A stretch of DNA of 64,000 nucleotides from Phoenix dactylifera (lineage: Eukaryota > Streptophyta > Magnoliopsida > Arecales > Arecaceae): assembly GCF_009389715.1 (NCBI RefSeq), contig NC_052404.1, positions 8,082,745 to 8,146,744 on the forward strand, read 5' to 3'. A program made the position numbers and the translations under genes. Position 1 is the first letter of the stretch; each line of letters begins with the position of its first letter. The notes under the pieces were generated by a model. The model had not been told where the DNA came from, did no database searches, and saw only the letters and a list, made by a program, of their open reading frames with translations. This document shows, piece after piece, positions 10,228-22,439 of the stretch.

Positions 10228-12160
10228 ATTTACTTAAAAGTATGTATTGGCTTGTTAAATAACTAATTTGCTTGGTATGTATCACCGGACCAATATATAG
10301 TATATATCAGTAAAAAATATGTTTAAAAAATGAAGAAGAAAAAGAATACCACATATGATTTTCCCTTTTTTGATTTTTTTTATTAAACTCTATTAATAGG
10401 AGTCTCTAACTTTTGAGTTTTTTCTTTAAGATGGGCATTTAAGAAACGTGGCTAAATAGGAAACCCCTCCATATTTTTTTCCTATAATTTTTGTTCGTGG
10501 CTGCATACAAAACTATACCGGTGCATGCAATGTAGACAATAATTTCTTAATTTCTAGAGTAGCTGTGGCTTTAAGGAAAACAAGAAAAAAATAGGGGATC
10601 GGCGCGGAAGACTTTATAAAGTGATGAGTCCGAAGCCGCCTTTTCCGGCAGTTTTTTTTTAACGGCGGCAGACATGTCGGCGATAGAGTTGAATTGAGAG
10701 GGCCTTTGAAGTTGTCAGGCGGCAGAGATGGTCAGAACTGGGGAGAGGAACGCATGAGGAGAGAGCAGAGAGTCATGTCTCTCGTAGAAGTTTTGGAGAG
10801 GAAAAATAAATGGTTTAGTTGAAGTCTAATATCTAACTGAAAATTAGCAAGAATAAGAACCACCAAGTGTTTGATGGTATTACCCATGTTAGATTGCGGC
10901 TCGCATCAACTCTCGAAATGTTGGTCTCATACTTTCGACTGTTCAAACTCAGGCACTTGGAACTCATCTTCCTCATCTAGGCCAACTATTGACTTGCATG
11001 TAAGCAAGTCCATATGCTTTTCTCATTCCATGCCAAATCTGGCTGATGACTTAATTTTAACAGCTACCCTACGCTTTCTTCTTCGTGTTTCACAGGGACC
11101 ATGTTTTACCATTCAACCAAAAAAAAAAAACCTATAAACGCCAACACAGCTACCCTATCTTCCATGTATCATGTGCTTGCATGCCAAATGCTAATACCTG
11201 CTCAAAATTGCTACCTGCCTACAAACAAATCAGTACCATGAAATTTTGAGATGCCCAAAGAAGATAGAACCTCTGACCACCCTAGAGGTTTCATTTTTTA
11301 AATTGTGCTATGATACCCAGTTGCTAAAGATAATTTAGAATACACTGTGCTGCTTTTTTTATTTTAAATTTATTACAGCTTATCTAAGCATCCAAAGCAA
11401 GCGAGTGCGATAAAACGAAGTGCATCGTATCAATCTTAACAGACTTCATGCCCCTCCTCCATGCCATGCTTTCCCCTACGATTCTACTAAACTCAGACTA
11501 AGAAGGAACCACCTACCACAGATCCCTTGTCATGGGTGGCAACGCTGCTGAATTCCAGCCTACTTAACCAACCCATCCTTTACCACATCTACTGCCATCA
11601 TTCAGCCTGAAGCAACAGTAGTCATTCACTTGAGATTCACTCACAACTCCAATTTATCACCTTAAGTTTTCTTTAATTTTTAGTTTTAGTCAGAAGCTAC
11701 GCCTAACATAGAGCATGACAGCCCAAGAAGCAACAATCACCAAATACAAAGAAAAAGACGACGTTTCCATCACAAAAGAAATTAATGTAGCCCAGCTGCA
11801 GCGCGCATGTAATCCAACCATATCTCACGAAAAAGAGAGAGAAAAAAAAAAGAAATAATGAAGATGACCTCACTATATCCCACAGGTAGCTACAACCATA
11901 TTTCACAAAAAAAATGTATGAACTTTTGGAATAAAAGAGAGAGTATTTAATATTAAAGCAACTCGGATAAAGAGTATTCGATTCCTCAAGCAAGGACAAT
12001 CAAAAAGGCAAAAAATTCCTCGAGCAAGGAAACAGAGTTTCCCTATACATCTCTAATTACACAACTAGTCAGCAGGTTTTTTTTAGGGAAAAAAAAGGGG
12101 CAACCCTGCACTGCTTCAACAACAGATCATATCCACAGAAGCGGGATCTTAATATATTAA
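10228..12160. other. AT-rich intergenic stretch
   Basis: Flanks the retrotransposon. It has many A and T runs and short low-complexity reading frames. No exon, RNA gene or transposon end is recognisable on either strand. Confidence 0.6.
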
Positions 12161-12605
12161 GGAATCGTTTGGTTCGCGGACAGAGAAGGAGAAAATATGG
12201 TTGAAAATAAAAAAATGACTTATGTTTGGCTAGAATTTTCAAAAAACAAAAATAGAAAAATAGCTTTTACATAGAAATAAAATTTCTACATTTTACAAAA
12301 AAAATTATAAAATTTCTGCATTTCATGAAAAAAGATCCATATGAGATATGAGAAAGACTTTCTCATAAGTTGAAAATCAAGATATCCTTAACTTTGAGAC
12401 AGAATAAAGTAAGATTTTTTTCTTTATTAAGAACATAATAAATATTTTATATAATTTTTTTATAAAAAAAATGTTCAAATATAAGCTATTTTGCAATATA
12501 TCACTCTACCATAATCAACTAAATATATAAAAACTATTTTTACAAGTGTCATATATCCAGACGTCCACTCTCCAGAAAAAAAAAAATATTCTAGCGAGAA
12601 GAAAC
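12161..12605. mobile_element. Tourist-like (PIF/Harbinger) MITE, degraded right end
   Basis: Begins ggaatcgtttggttcgcgg after ttaa and is related along its length to the copy at 46171-46592, sharing words such as aaatagctttt, aaatttctacatttta and tttctttattaagaa. The right TIR is not clear. It lies about 100 bp past the stop codon of the thioredoxin gene, so it may fall within that gene's 3' UTR. Confidence 0.65.
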
Positions 12606-12701
12606 CCAGGAGTACAACTATAGACGGCAACCAAGAAGGGAACTGTACAAAAGAAAGGAAGAAGGGAGAAACAGGGAGATAAGGTTTCAAAAATTATCAC
12701 C

Positions 12702-14390
12702 TCATCCCCCAGCTGCGACCAGAGCCTTGTCCTCAGAATCTTGGATGACTCTCGGAGTTGAAGACACCGGAAGTATTGCGCCGAGAACAGGAACTGGCTT
12801 TCTTATGAAATTGAAAGAGAGATCCTTGTTTGCAGCCAAAGCCATGAGCTCTGATTCCTCCAGCCCCTTTGTTGGGCCCAGGCTGCATCTCTCAGTGGTG
12901 TGTTTGGCCAATGCATCTTTAAATTTCTTAATCTGCAATATATGGGGAAGAGAATAATCAAAAAACCAATCACCAAACTCATCTGAGCAACTCTAAACAT
13001 AGAAGGATTTAAAGTGAAACAAAAGAAGAAAAGAATCAAATGACTTCATCAGGAACACTAAAAGATACCAAAACATAAACCATATGAACCATCAAACCCT
13101 CTTCCCATATTTTCTATAGGCTTTCCTAATAGAAACAAACAAAAGATTACATGGAAAATTAAATAGCTTCAGCCTACAATAACGATTTAAAAGTCAAATG
13201 ACTAGTTATTAAGGATGTAACTCAATTTTTAAAGAAACATAAAAGAACAAAAATTAACAGGCCTGGGCCTCCTGATCACCATTACAGGGAAACAAGAGGA
13301 ACAAAAAAAAATTAATAAAAGAGTGGAAACTTACAGTTGCATTGGTGCAGCTGAAGCTACAAAGACGACCGTGTGCTCCCCTGTAAAACCTAAAGAAGGG
13401 AAGAACGTGGACATTTAAGCTATAACACATGGATTTGTGCTTTTCATAGTTTACTTGGAGGAAGAGAACATCTGGGCTCAGATCTGCAAACTGGCAAATC
13501 TGCACATAAAATGAAAGAAAACAAATTCTAAGATATCTCAACTTTAAGATCATGGCAATGAAGGAGATAAGCCATGAAAAGTTATATTAAAACAGAGAAC
13601 AGGATTTGTTTTTTAGTTTTTTTTTTTTTTTTTGATTCAAAAGGATATGTGAAAAAAAAAAGGCATACCTTTGCATGGAGGGCTTTGCAGCCTCCACAAC
13701 CAGGGGAGAAGAAATCTACTATGACAAGCTTGTCTCCTGCGTTCAAAAAAGAGTCCACGAGATCCTGGGCTGATTCGATCTCCTTCATGTTGGGCTGGAG
13801 CTTCTTCTCCCACCATTTCAAAGCCTTTCCGAAGCAGAGGCTCATCTGTAGTTCCCACAAAAATATCAGTAGAAAACCCCTGAAAAGATCTTCCGAAATC
13901 ACAAAATTTCTTCCTGGTTGAAGTCATGAACAAATAAGGAAGTAACTCATGAAAACTTGTATAAGAAACCTAAAAAAATTAAAGAGATTTTTTTTTTGAA
14001 AGAAAAACCTACTTCCCTGATGATCCAAAAATCACGTAAAATTGCAGTTTTTTTAAATAAATCTGGAAAATCCATTAAAAATATATAAATCTTTTTTTAA
14101 CAAATTAATAAACAGAAAAACAACATAAAAGATCGGATTTTGAAGCTTCTAGATACCTGTACGGGGGAAGAACTAAACTTCCCCTTCACGGCCTTCCCCC
14201 TCCAAGCCCCAGAAATCAATCTCCTCCCATGGAAACAGCTATTCCGAGAAGAAGGCATCAGAGACTCGATCGTCCAGGAGGAAGAGAGAGGAAACCCAAC
14301 AAAAGAAGGGCTCCTCTTCTCCCAAGAAGGGGCCACTGAACGGTGCCCAAACGGCGAGATTACACCGCACTTACTCAAAACCGCCGTCAT
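12702..14390 (-). CDS. ACHT4: atypical Cys/His-rich thioredoxin, chloroplast type (ACHT4/5-like), 268 aa
   Basis: Four exons on the - strand, all joined in phase 0: 14390-14157, 13845-13669, 13499-13335 and 12932-12702 (stop TGA). The Ser/Arg-rich N-terminus (residues 1-78, MTAVLSKCG start) looks like a plastid transit peptide. The thioredoxin fold follows, with the unusual active site GCGGC at residues 127-131 (Cys128, Cys131) in place of WCGPC. Conserved family blocks are WWEKKLQPNMKEI, LQVNYEKHKSMCYSLNVHVL, PFFRFYRGAHGRLCSFSCTN and CSLGPTKGLEESEL. Such proteins are low-potential redox carriers in plastids, linked to 2-Cys peroxiredoxin and to starch and light control in Arabidopsis. An in-frame upstream Met at 14579 exists, but the 14390 start fits the family better. 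The subfamily assignment is from memory of motifs. Confidence 0.93.
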
Positions 14391-15764
14391 CAATTCCCAA
14401 GATCGAAGCTTTTTCCGAAACAGATCAAAGAAATCGAGAAGCGAAGAGAGATTGATTTGGGAGACGAGGGATTGGGATCCAGAAGAAACTGAGCGGGAGC
14501 GAAGGGCAAGGAATAAAGGCGACGAAAACAACCCCGTTCCGTTTCCCAAAAAAGGATAAAAAGTTAAAACGCGTTTCACGCTTCTCCGTTCCGTTTATCT
14601 ACGTCTTATCTTGAAGCCTGGCCGTCGGGGGGACGCGGTTTTCTAATTGAACGGTGGATGGGGATGAAACGTGGGCTACTAGAGTCGGTGCCACGCTCCG
14701 GTCGGTGTGTCGTCGCGTGGGAGAAAAGTGCAATCACTGTTACGTCAGCAATCGGGATAAGATACGGTTGACGGCTATTAGATTAAGGGGAGCGGATAGG
14801 ATATAATTTGGATTTATTTATGGATAAGGAGTTTGGGATTGTGTGTTTTGTTAAATCCAATAATCACGGGATACCGGACACGTAAAAAAAAGGAGAGGAG
14901 AGATTATTTACAGAGACACTAAAAAATTTCAACAAATTATATTTATTTATCTATTCTAGGAGCAGAGATGAATCATTTATACTTTATTGTGTTGGAGAAA
15001 TGCGAAAAATTCTCAATTATTAACCTCATCATCTTACATATCAGAGTTGCAAGTAACATATAGTTAAGTAAGAAGCAGCATAAAATTTATTGTCTTATCT
15101 ATATTTAGCAATTCAACCCCAAAATTATTTTTTTATGAGAAAGAGTATAAAGAAAAATTAGCACAAAAATAAAAAAATGTTTTGGCGATGTTGGTCTTGG
15201 ATGGTAACTTATTTTTTTTACTAACGGAACGTTTCAATATATATAAGGCCTGGCTGGCGCTTTTTACTTATGTAAAATTATTTATCTCTATTATATTATT
15301 GTAATGAGAGAGGGAATGTTACCGGATTTCCTTTTTAATTAGAATACCTCACGTAGGCAGAGTTTTTAATGGAAAGGGTATAATTAATGATAGCTTGTTA
15401 TGGGTACATGATTAATGATGGCTTTTAATGGAATCATAATATAGTAAAATAAAATAATAAAAAAATAAATAAGTTTCAGATGTTATCAGTTCATTTTCAA
15501 CGAGGAAGATGAAGCTTGCTCCTTCTATAAATATTTATTTAATAAAAAATATAGTAATTCATGTATCCTATCGGGTGTGGCCTCATATTCCGAATAACCC
15601 CTGAAGTGGATCAATCTACCATGTCGTTGGCCCCAGGGCCAGGCATTCCATCAATCATTGTGACATTTTCTTTTTTTTTTTTAATTTGAATTCGGAAGCT
15701 GACTTAAAATTGTGCCCAGGTCTGGCTTCAAAGCAACTACGACACCAAAACAATTCCAGCTTGT
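14391..15764. other. upstream region of the thioredoxin gene, no other gene seen
   Basis: The first 370 bases are GC-richer and probably hold the promoter and 5' UTR of the gene on the - strand. The rest is AT-rich and holds no recognisable coding sequence. Confidence 0.55.
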
Positions 15765-17965
15765 TGTGAGGGTCCGGTCCATTGACCGGCCCGTACTCTT
15801 ATTGGGCTTAGGCCGGCCCGAAGAGGTTAGCCCAGCAATTGCACGTGTGCCGCACATGATAAAAAATAGGAGAGAAGGACTCAGTTGGAAGTCTCCTTCC
15901 TCTCCATTTTCGGCCGCAATCACAATCAAAAAAAGATAAATCCCAAGCCCAATCGAACGCTGAAAGCTGGGATCCTTGCCTATTTAAGTTTCTCCATCCT
16001 TCCCCTTTGAGATCTATCAAGAAAGGATTATTTTGCTCTCGATTTCATGCTTTTTTTACAAGATTTTTTTTATTATTATTTTCTACCGAAAAAGGTCGTC
16101 GGAGAACTTCGCCGGACTGAGATACGAGCTCTCTATCCTCTCCTCTTTCTTCCTTTGTGTTTTGGGCTTTGGTCCCCATAGTTTTCAGCCGGCAATCGTC
16201 GGAGTCACACTGAAACAAGGCACCCCTGTTTCGGTCTTCGTCCACCGACTTGGTCGACCAGCCGTTGCCGCCAATTGCCCTCTGTTGCCTGCCACCGCCA
16301 CCTTGTCGGACCGTTGCAGTCACAGCCACCAACCACCCCCTTTCTCTTCCATCTTGCTAAGAAAAAAAAAAGAAAATAAGGAAGAAGAAAAGAAGAAGAA
16401 GAGGAGGGAGAGAAACCACCCCTCTCTTTCTCTCTCTCGTTTCCTCTATCTACTTTCTCTCTTTTTTCTCTCTCTAGAAGATCTAAGAAATCCAAAATCA
16501 GGTCCTGTCGACCGGACCAACAAATCCGAATTGACACCTGAAAAGAGGCCTTAAATTGTCCTATGCCCGGATCGCCTACTAGACTGATCACTTGGCCTTA
16601 TCAATTATACAGAAAACCCACTAATGATAAACTATGTTAAACGACCTTGGCCCTGATCGAGTCCATGCCCTATGATTTATTAATCAAATTGCTTGGACCT
16701 AAGCCATTCAGAATCGTCGAACAATTGTCCCTATTTCTTACTATTTTAATTTGATTAAAACCGTTAAACAAAAATTGATTTTGCTTTTAATATTTTTATA
16801 GGGTTAACTGAATTGCCTAGTGAAGGTTGACGGTCTCAGGTGAAAGAGGTAAGTAAGCTTTATACTTTTTACTAGTTTTTAAACTTGTAAGTAAATTTTA
16901 TACTCCTTACTAGTTTTTGAACTTGTAAGCAGTTCTTACATTTCTTATTATTTTTCAGATAATCATGTTTTCCGTATATAAAATTTATTTATGGAAATAT
17001 CATGCTTTTTTAAAAATTATAGATTAGCATATATGTTATAAAAATCATGCTTTATTATGAGAAATAGTTTCATAAATGCTTTGATGAATATAGCTTTGTT
17101 ATGAAATATGAATCTAATTATATCATTTAGTATTTTTTTTATCTATTGATATTTATGTTTTAAGAAAAAAATATAAGTTTTGTAAAGGCTTTGAGATTGC
17201 TATGACTGCCTCTAGAAATAGAGGTCAATCGACACTCTAAGGTTAGCATCCAACAAAAACGACCATCTGCCAATGGGTTAAAATTGGTAATGAATATGAA
17301 CTATGATATCTTGTCGATTACGAAGATAGCCCTGTCATAGGTTATGGTGATCGTAGTACGAATATCTATGAGTCATGTTTTGATCCATAATAGGATTATA
17401 TGATATGAGAAACGATTTATGAATTTATTTATAATATAAACTTAGTACTATGTTTGTGAAATATGAATGATTAATATACGCATGGTTTGCTTTATGATTT
17501 GTTTTATATACTATATTATGAAATGCTTATTTTGGAAAATCTATTATTTTTCTTAAATGATGGATTGGTAAGAAAAATTTATGCTTGATCTAGTAAGGTA
17601 GTGAAATGTTTACTTACTGAGCTGTGTCGCTCATATACCTTTATTTTTTTTTTCTCTCCAGACGAATAAGGACAATAGCAATGAAGGACGGTCTAGGCTT
17701 GGAGTTCACCAAGCACTAACAAGCTTGACGATCTATATAGCAGAGCATAACTTTAATTCTTCAGTGATTATGACATTGTTGTTAATAATTTTCTGAATAG
17801 CTTTGGTTTAAATTTAGACGCTTTGAACTAGTATTGGTTGCATTTAATGAATAATAAAATTAGATTTATTCTATTAAATTTGAGATGGATTTGAAAGCTA
17901 AATATAATGTTGGCTTCATGTTATCATAAGTTGTACTCCTTGGTAGCACGGCTATGTCATGCTAT
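15765..17965 (+). mobile_element. LTR-like element copy A, right end lost
   Basis: Starts TGTGAGGGTCC. It shares its architecture with copy B (54099-56298): a GC-rich start with ggccc/gcccag words, a TATA-like box (15981), a Ser/Pro-type CT-rich and AAG-rich tract (16350-16480), the word gaattgac, then a long AT-rich part with ttactgagctgtgtcgctca (17616) matching ttactaggctatctagctca in copy B. The protein-like frame at 16033-16554 is low-complexity leader sequence. It most likely represents a solo or truncated LTR of an unclassified family. Confidence 0.5.
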
Positions 17966-18185
17966 TCAGAAACTTAATTCATTACGCTTAAATGTAATGT
18001 TGGCGTGACACTTGTACACGTTGTACAATTTTTGAACTTAATTGCAGGATATATAGTTAGGCAATGCATGAATGATACACCTATTATTTCTGAATTAATC
18101 GAATATTCAAAAAATATTTTATTCACCATCCTGAATTACTTGATAAAATCATTACGCTTAAATGTAATGTTGGCGCGGCACTTTC
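17895..18185 (+). repeat. three dispersed copies of a short direct repeat
   Basis: The words aaatataatgttggcttc (about 17900), cgcttaaatgtaatgttggc (17986) and cgcttaaatgtaatgttggc (18157) recur in tandem-like order at the ragged right end of LTR-like copy A. They probably reflect local duplication after truncation. Confidence 0.6.
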
Positions 18186-18748
18186 AAATGCTTGATGTAT
18201 TAACAAAATAATTTTAATTAATTTGAGTAAAGCAACTTACATTATCTTTTGTTAAGGTACATCAAAACTAATTGTTTTATTATGCTGATCAATTTATGTC
18301 TTTATATTAGACAAATGTACGAATTTGTGGCCTAGTCACGGCCAGAGAAAGGCAATTAGCTCAGTTCAGTTTTGGGTTGATCTAACATGCGCGCATAAAT
18401 AATTGGTTTCTTTTCACTTTGTTTGTGCTTGTCGTAAGTGCAATGGAGATTGAGTCATGTTGAAGCGGATTACCCTAGTCACCCTACTGTAAGAGCATAA
18501 TCTCCTTTTAAATCGGTAAGTTTCGTTACAATGTTTCTTTTATTCACAAGTGAATGTAGTTACCCAGTTTTTAGTGATGCATCTACAGTGCAGCTCTCCT
18601 GTATGGCTACCAATTTTTTGTAGATCAATTCTATCCGGAACGGAAAAAAAAACCCTAATGCAGGGGCTCTGTCACTTTGCGGTAGTGGAATTGAAAAATA
18701 CATACGAAAGATATTATAATATAATTATAGTTCAATATCTATATACAT

Positions 18749-18750
18749 AC

Positions 18751-18785
<35 letters not shown>

Positions 18786-18831
18786 TGCACGTGCCCTCTC
18801 TTTCTCTCTCTCACGTGCACTCTCATTTTCT

Positions 18832-18877
<46 letters not shown>
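18749..18877. repeat. compound microsatellite (AT)n(AC)n ... (CT)n(AC)n
   Basis: An AT run, an AC run, a CT-rich bridge containing two acgtgc words, another CT run and a second AC run. Frames through it are low complexity and not coding. Confidence 0.95.
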
Positions 18878-21800
18878 TAGCTATTTCTAAATAAATTTTA
18901 TATAGAAAACTGTGTATAAACCATATTCCAAAAATTTCTCAAGGGCAGTTTTATCGCACAAAAAATAAACCAGAAAAAAGAAAACACTTCTTCCTCAATT
19001 TATTCTTCCAACCAAAAAATATCATCACAGAAAAACTTTCACGGAATAATCTTATTTTCCTTCAAGCTTATTGGAATGACTCTCATTTTTTTTCCAAATT
19101 TATTCCCCATCCAAATATAGTCCTCGCCTTGCGTCGCAATTTCTGGCGAGGCCTTCATGGGGCGCATTACAAACAGATACAGTGGGCAAGGCAAATTCAT
19201 TCTCTAATTCTACAAGCTTTGAATGTAAAATTGGGCCGACCGTACCAGTATTGTAGCCCGATAACTCATCTCCTTCGGGCCCATGATAGCATAAAAATGC
19301 GATGTTTATAATTTGTAAACACATGTTATACGGCAGCATAAATTTTTTCCAATTTTTTTACATAAATACTCTTCTAAAAATTTAAATTTTCATGAATACC
19401 CTCTTAAATTTATATTTATTTTTGTATCCTCATAAAGTATTGTTTTTGCACAAATACCTTTAATATAACGGTTCTTCTAATATCGTTAATAAAAAATCAT
19501 ATTTATTTTAATTAAAAATAAAATAAAATTTTAAAATTACTTTTTTGTTCTCTATCGTGATTATCTTATAAATGTTTCTTTTTGCACATTTACCTATTAA
19601 GGATAGTTTAGTTATTTTAATTTAAAATCGTTAATTTTTTAACAGCATTGGATGGAGTGGGCACATATGCAAAAATAAAAATAAAAAATGATACGATAGC
19701 AAAATAAGTGTTTTACAGGATATACATGCAAATATTAATTTTAGGAGAGTGTTCATGCAAAATTCGATACTTAGAAAGATATCCGTACAAAAAAAAAAAA
19801 AAAACTTTTTTTTTTGTTTGATGGAACATAATTTATTTTTTGATTGAACTTTTTTTTTAAAAAAATAATACAGTGCATGTTTGTTGACTTAATATTCCCT
19901 ATAAAATCAATGAAGGGGGATCGAATGGCTTGCACTTTATGTATGAGAAATGCTGTTAATATGAAAACGAACCAGGCCAACAGATCCATTCCGTAGTCCA
20001 GGCTGGGGCTGATTGATCGAGCCATGGGTTGAGGCCGAGCCTCGCTGAGACCTGTCCTCTGAATGCATGTCTTATGAGCAGGTAAGCCAACCGAATTATG
20101 CTCTGATAGTTCTTTTTTCCAAGATTCAACTCGGATAATTAACCAGGTGGAAAAAAGACATGTTAAGATACATAGGTTAAGAAATATAAAGAGCTATCAA
20201 AATGCAACGTGACCTAAGAAGATTCGAAGAGCTTGTTTTAGTTTGAAAACTAACACAATTGGCATTGGCACTTCCATGTTGAGCAGATCTTCATGGGCTG
20301 ATCAATTTATCAGGCATCGATGATGAGCGATATCTACAATGAATTCGATCGCAACGTCCGATTGGCATCGATCCTAAGCTCGACAGTGCTCCGTTCTTGG
20401 ACTCATGTTTTTGGATTCATCCAGTGGAACATAAACTATAAGGTGGCAATTGCATGGGGTTGTCAAGGTTAATTATTCAGTGAACTGTGGCCTTGGAGTC
20501 TGCATGTGTTGTGATTGGTTTGAATGATTTATCTGTGGACTGTTTCCTTGAAGTATTTAGGAGCATCTTGCATGCAGCTTATATTCAGGTCAAATCCAGC
20601 TCCCCGATGAATGAGCTGAGCTAGAGCTAGACTTCGTTTGCCTAATTTCGATTCTTTCGAACTTGAGATATCGATAACTAAATAATAGATTATCGAATAA
20701 TTTTATTTTCATCAATAAGATAAATATGGATCTTCTAGATTATATTTACCTATGAAAACTCTTCCATCCCCTGTGTTCCACTTGTAGAATCCACACAAAT
20801 GCAGTTATTTTATATCTTATAGACCCAGCAACTCTGGCCAATTGATGTCCAAGGGTTGCAGGTCTAGCTAGCATGATTCCCAAGTAATAGAACTGTTCTT
20901 CATACATCTAATTTTTCCTGTCTATTCTAAACCAAACCTATACAAGCTGTTCCTTACTTCATCACAAAGCTAGAGAAGACCACTCTGCTGTATCTAGTGG
21001 GTGACTAATTCATCACTGCTTCCCCAGCCTTTCTCCATTGGATTAAAGAGGTTGAGAAATTAGGTACTTAATTAGAACCAAAGAAAAGCATCGGGACTTT
21101 ATAAACAGGACCAAACTAAGTCCTATCAGCCACTAGCTTGGCCTATTTCACCATCACTTTCCAAGCATTTCTTTCTGAATGTCTCAATTGGATTGCAGGG
21201 TTTTGGTTGGATCACACGTGCCCTGCTCATTTCAGCCATGACCTTGATGTGAGATCTAAGTTTTTGGTTGGATCTGAGCTAAAAATAGATTTGGGGCCTT
21301 GGGGAGTGGGGATCAAATGTATTAATTGGATCCAATATCATAGAAATAGTTCAGGTTCACAATATGATCCACAAAATATAAACTCTTCAACAAGGCACAT
21401 AAAGATAGGAAGATACCGATGGCTTGAGTGTATCTTCAAAAAATTCTAGCAGAAGCACAATTTAAGGTCTGTAGTTTGTACCAGTTTGCGCAGCTAAATA
21501 CAAGCTTGATAAACCATGACCTTTTACATGAACGAGTACTACTCAATCACTAGGAAAGGACTTGATCTTGATTTACAATGATGGTTTTTTTTAATTCAAA
21601 ACTTATTCACTTTATTAAATAGAGCCATTTGATATATCCTGTGATATTTTATATTTTAACAATTAGTTTGTTATGAAAAATAAATCCTAGTCTCTTTGAT
21701 GAAAAATAAAATTTTCATTTTATTATGCATGATATTTTCAAAATACTATTATTTAAAATATTTAAAAATATCAATAACTACTACATATTCCAAAATTTAT

Positions 21801-22430
21801 TCATAATTTTCTTTCAAGCTTTCTAAAAATAGATTATTAATGATTATTTTTTATTTTTGCTACAATTAAAGAGTAATGATGTATTTAATATAGAAAAATT
21901 AATATTTTGTATTATATTGTTTATTTCAAATAATTTAAATTTTAATATTTTTGATATAAATCCAGTTGGGTCGGTGATCTGGACCTTTCTTTGAGTGGAT
22001 TTCATGCCGGTTTAAAATCTATACCTTAGGCACTCACCTGGTTAATTGCCTACATATCACATGTAATGCTGATCTAGATAGTGGATTCCGCTCATATCCT
22101 TTATTATTAATGTCTCTTATATTAGTTTTTATTATTAAACTTTGCTCAATATCTGAATTGTGATTAATTTCTGACTTATATTCATATTCTGATTAAAAGG
22201 TGTGGATTTAATTTATCCGATTTGTGTCATTATCTCTTTAAAACAAATATGGACATACGCGATACCCAGTTTATACTCCTATCTATTTAGAACAAATATA
22301 TATATACTAATTTTGGTATCTATTTAATATCAATACCTTTATTTATATCTATGGAAAAATATGGATATAGGCATAGATATGATCCGTTGTCGGTCCTAAC
22401 TCTTAGCTTCAAGAAAAATCTTCTTAAATT
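18878..22430. other. AT-rich intergenic stretch
   Basis: No coding homology or complete transposon recognised. A short stretch of degenerate ggatat/tatcc words lies at about 22180-22390, of a kind also found at 41150-41290. Confidence 0.5.
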
Positions 22431-22439
22431 GGGATAAGG

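Noticed and set aside
9694-10285. Reading frames in the 3' LTR on both strands
   Set aside because: They lie within LTR promoter and R/U5 sequence and show no homology.
16033-16591. 173- and 128-codon frames in LTR-like copy A
   Set aside because: Low-complexity Ser/Arg/Lys sequence from CT-rich and AAG-rich tracts; no domain.
18550-18894. 114-codon frame ending in HTHTHTH
   Set aside because: The C-terminal half is translated microsatellite.
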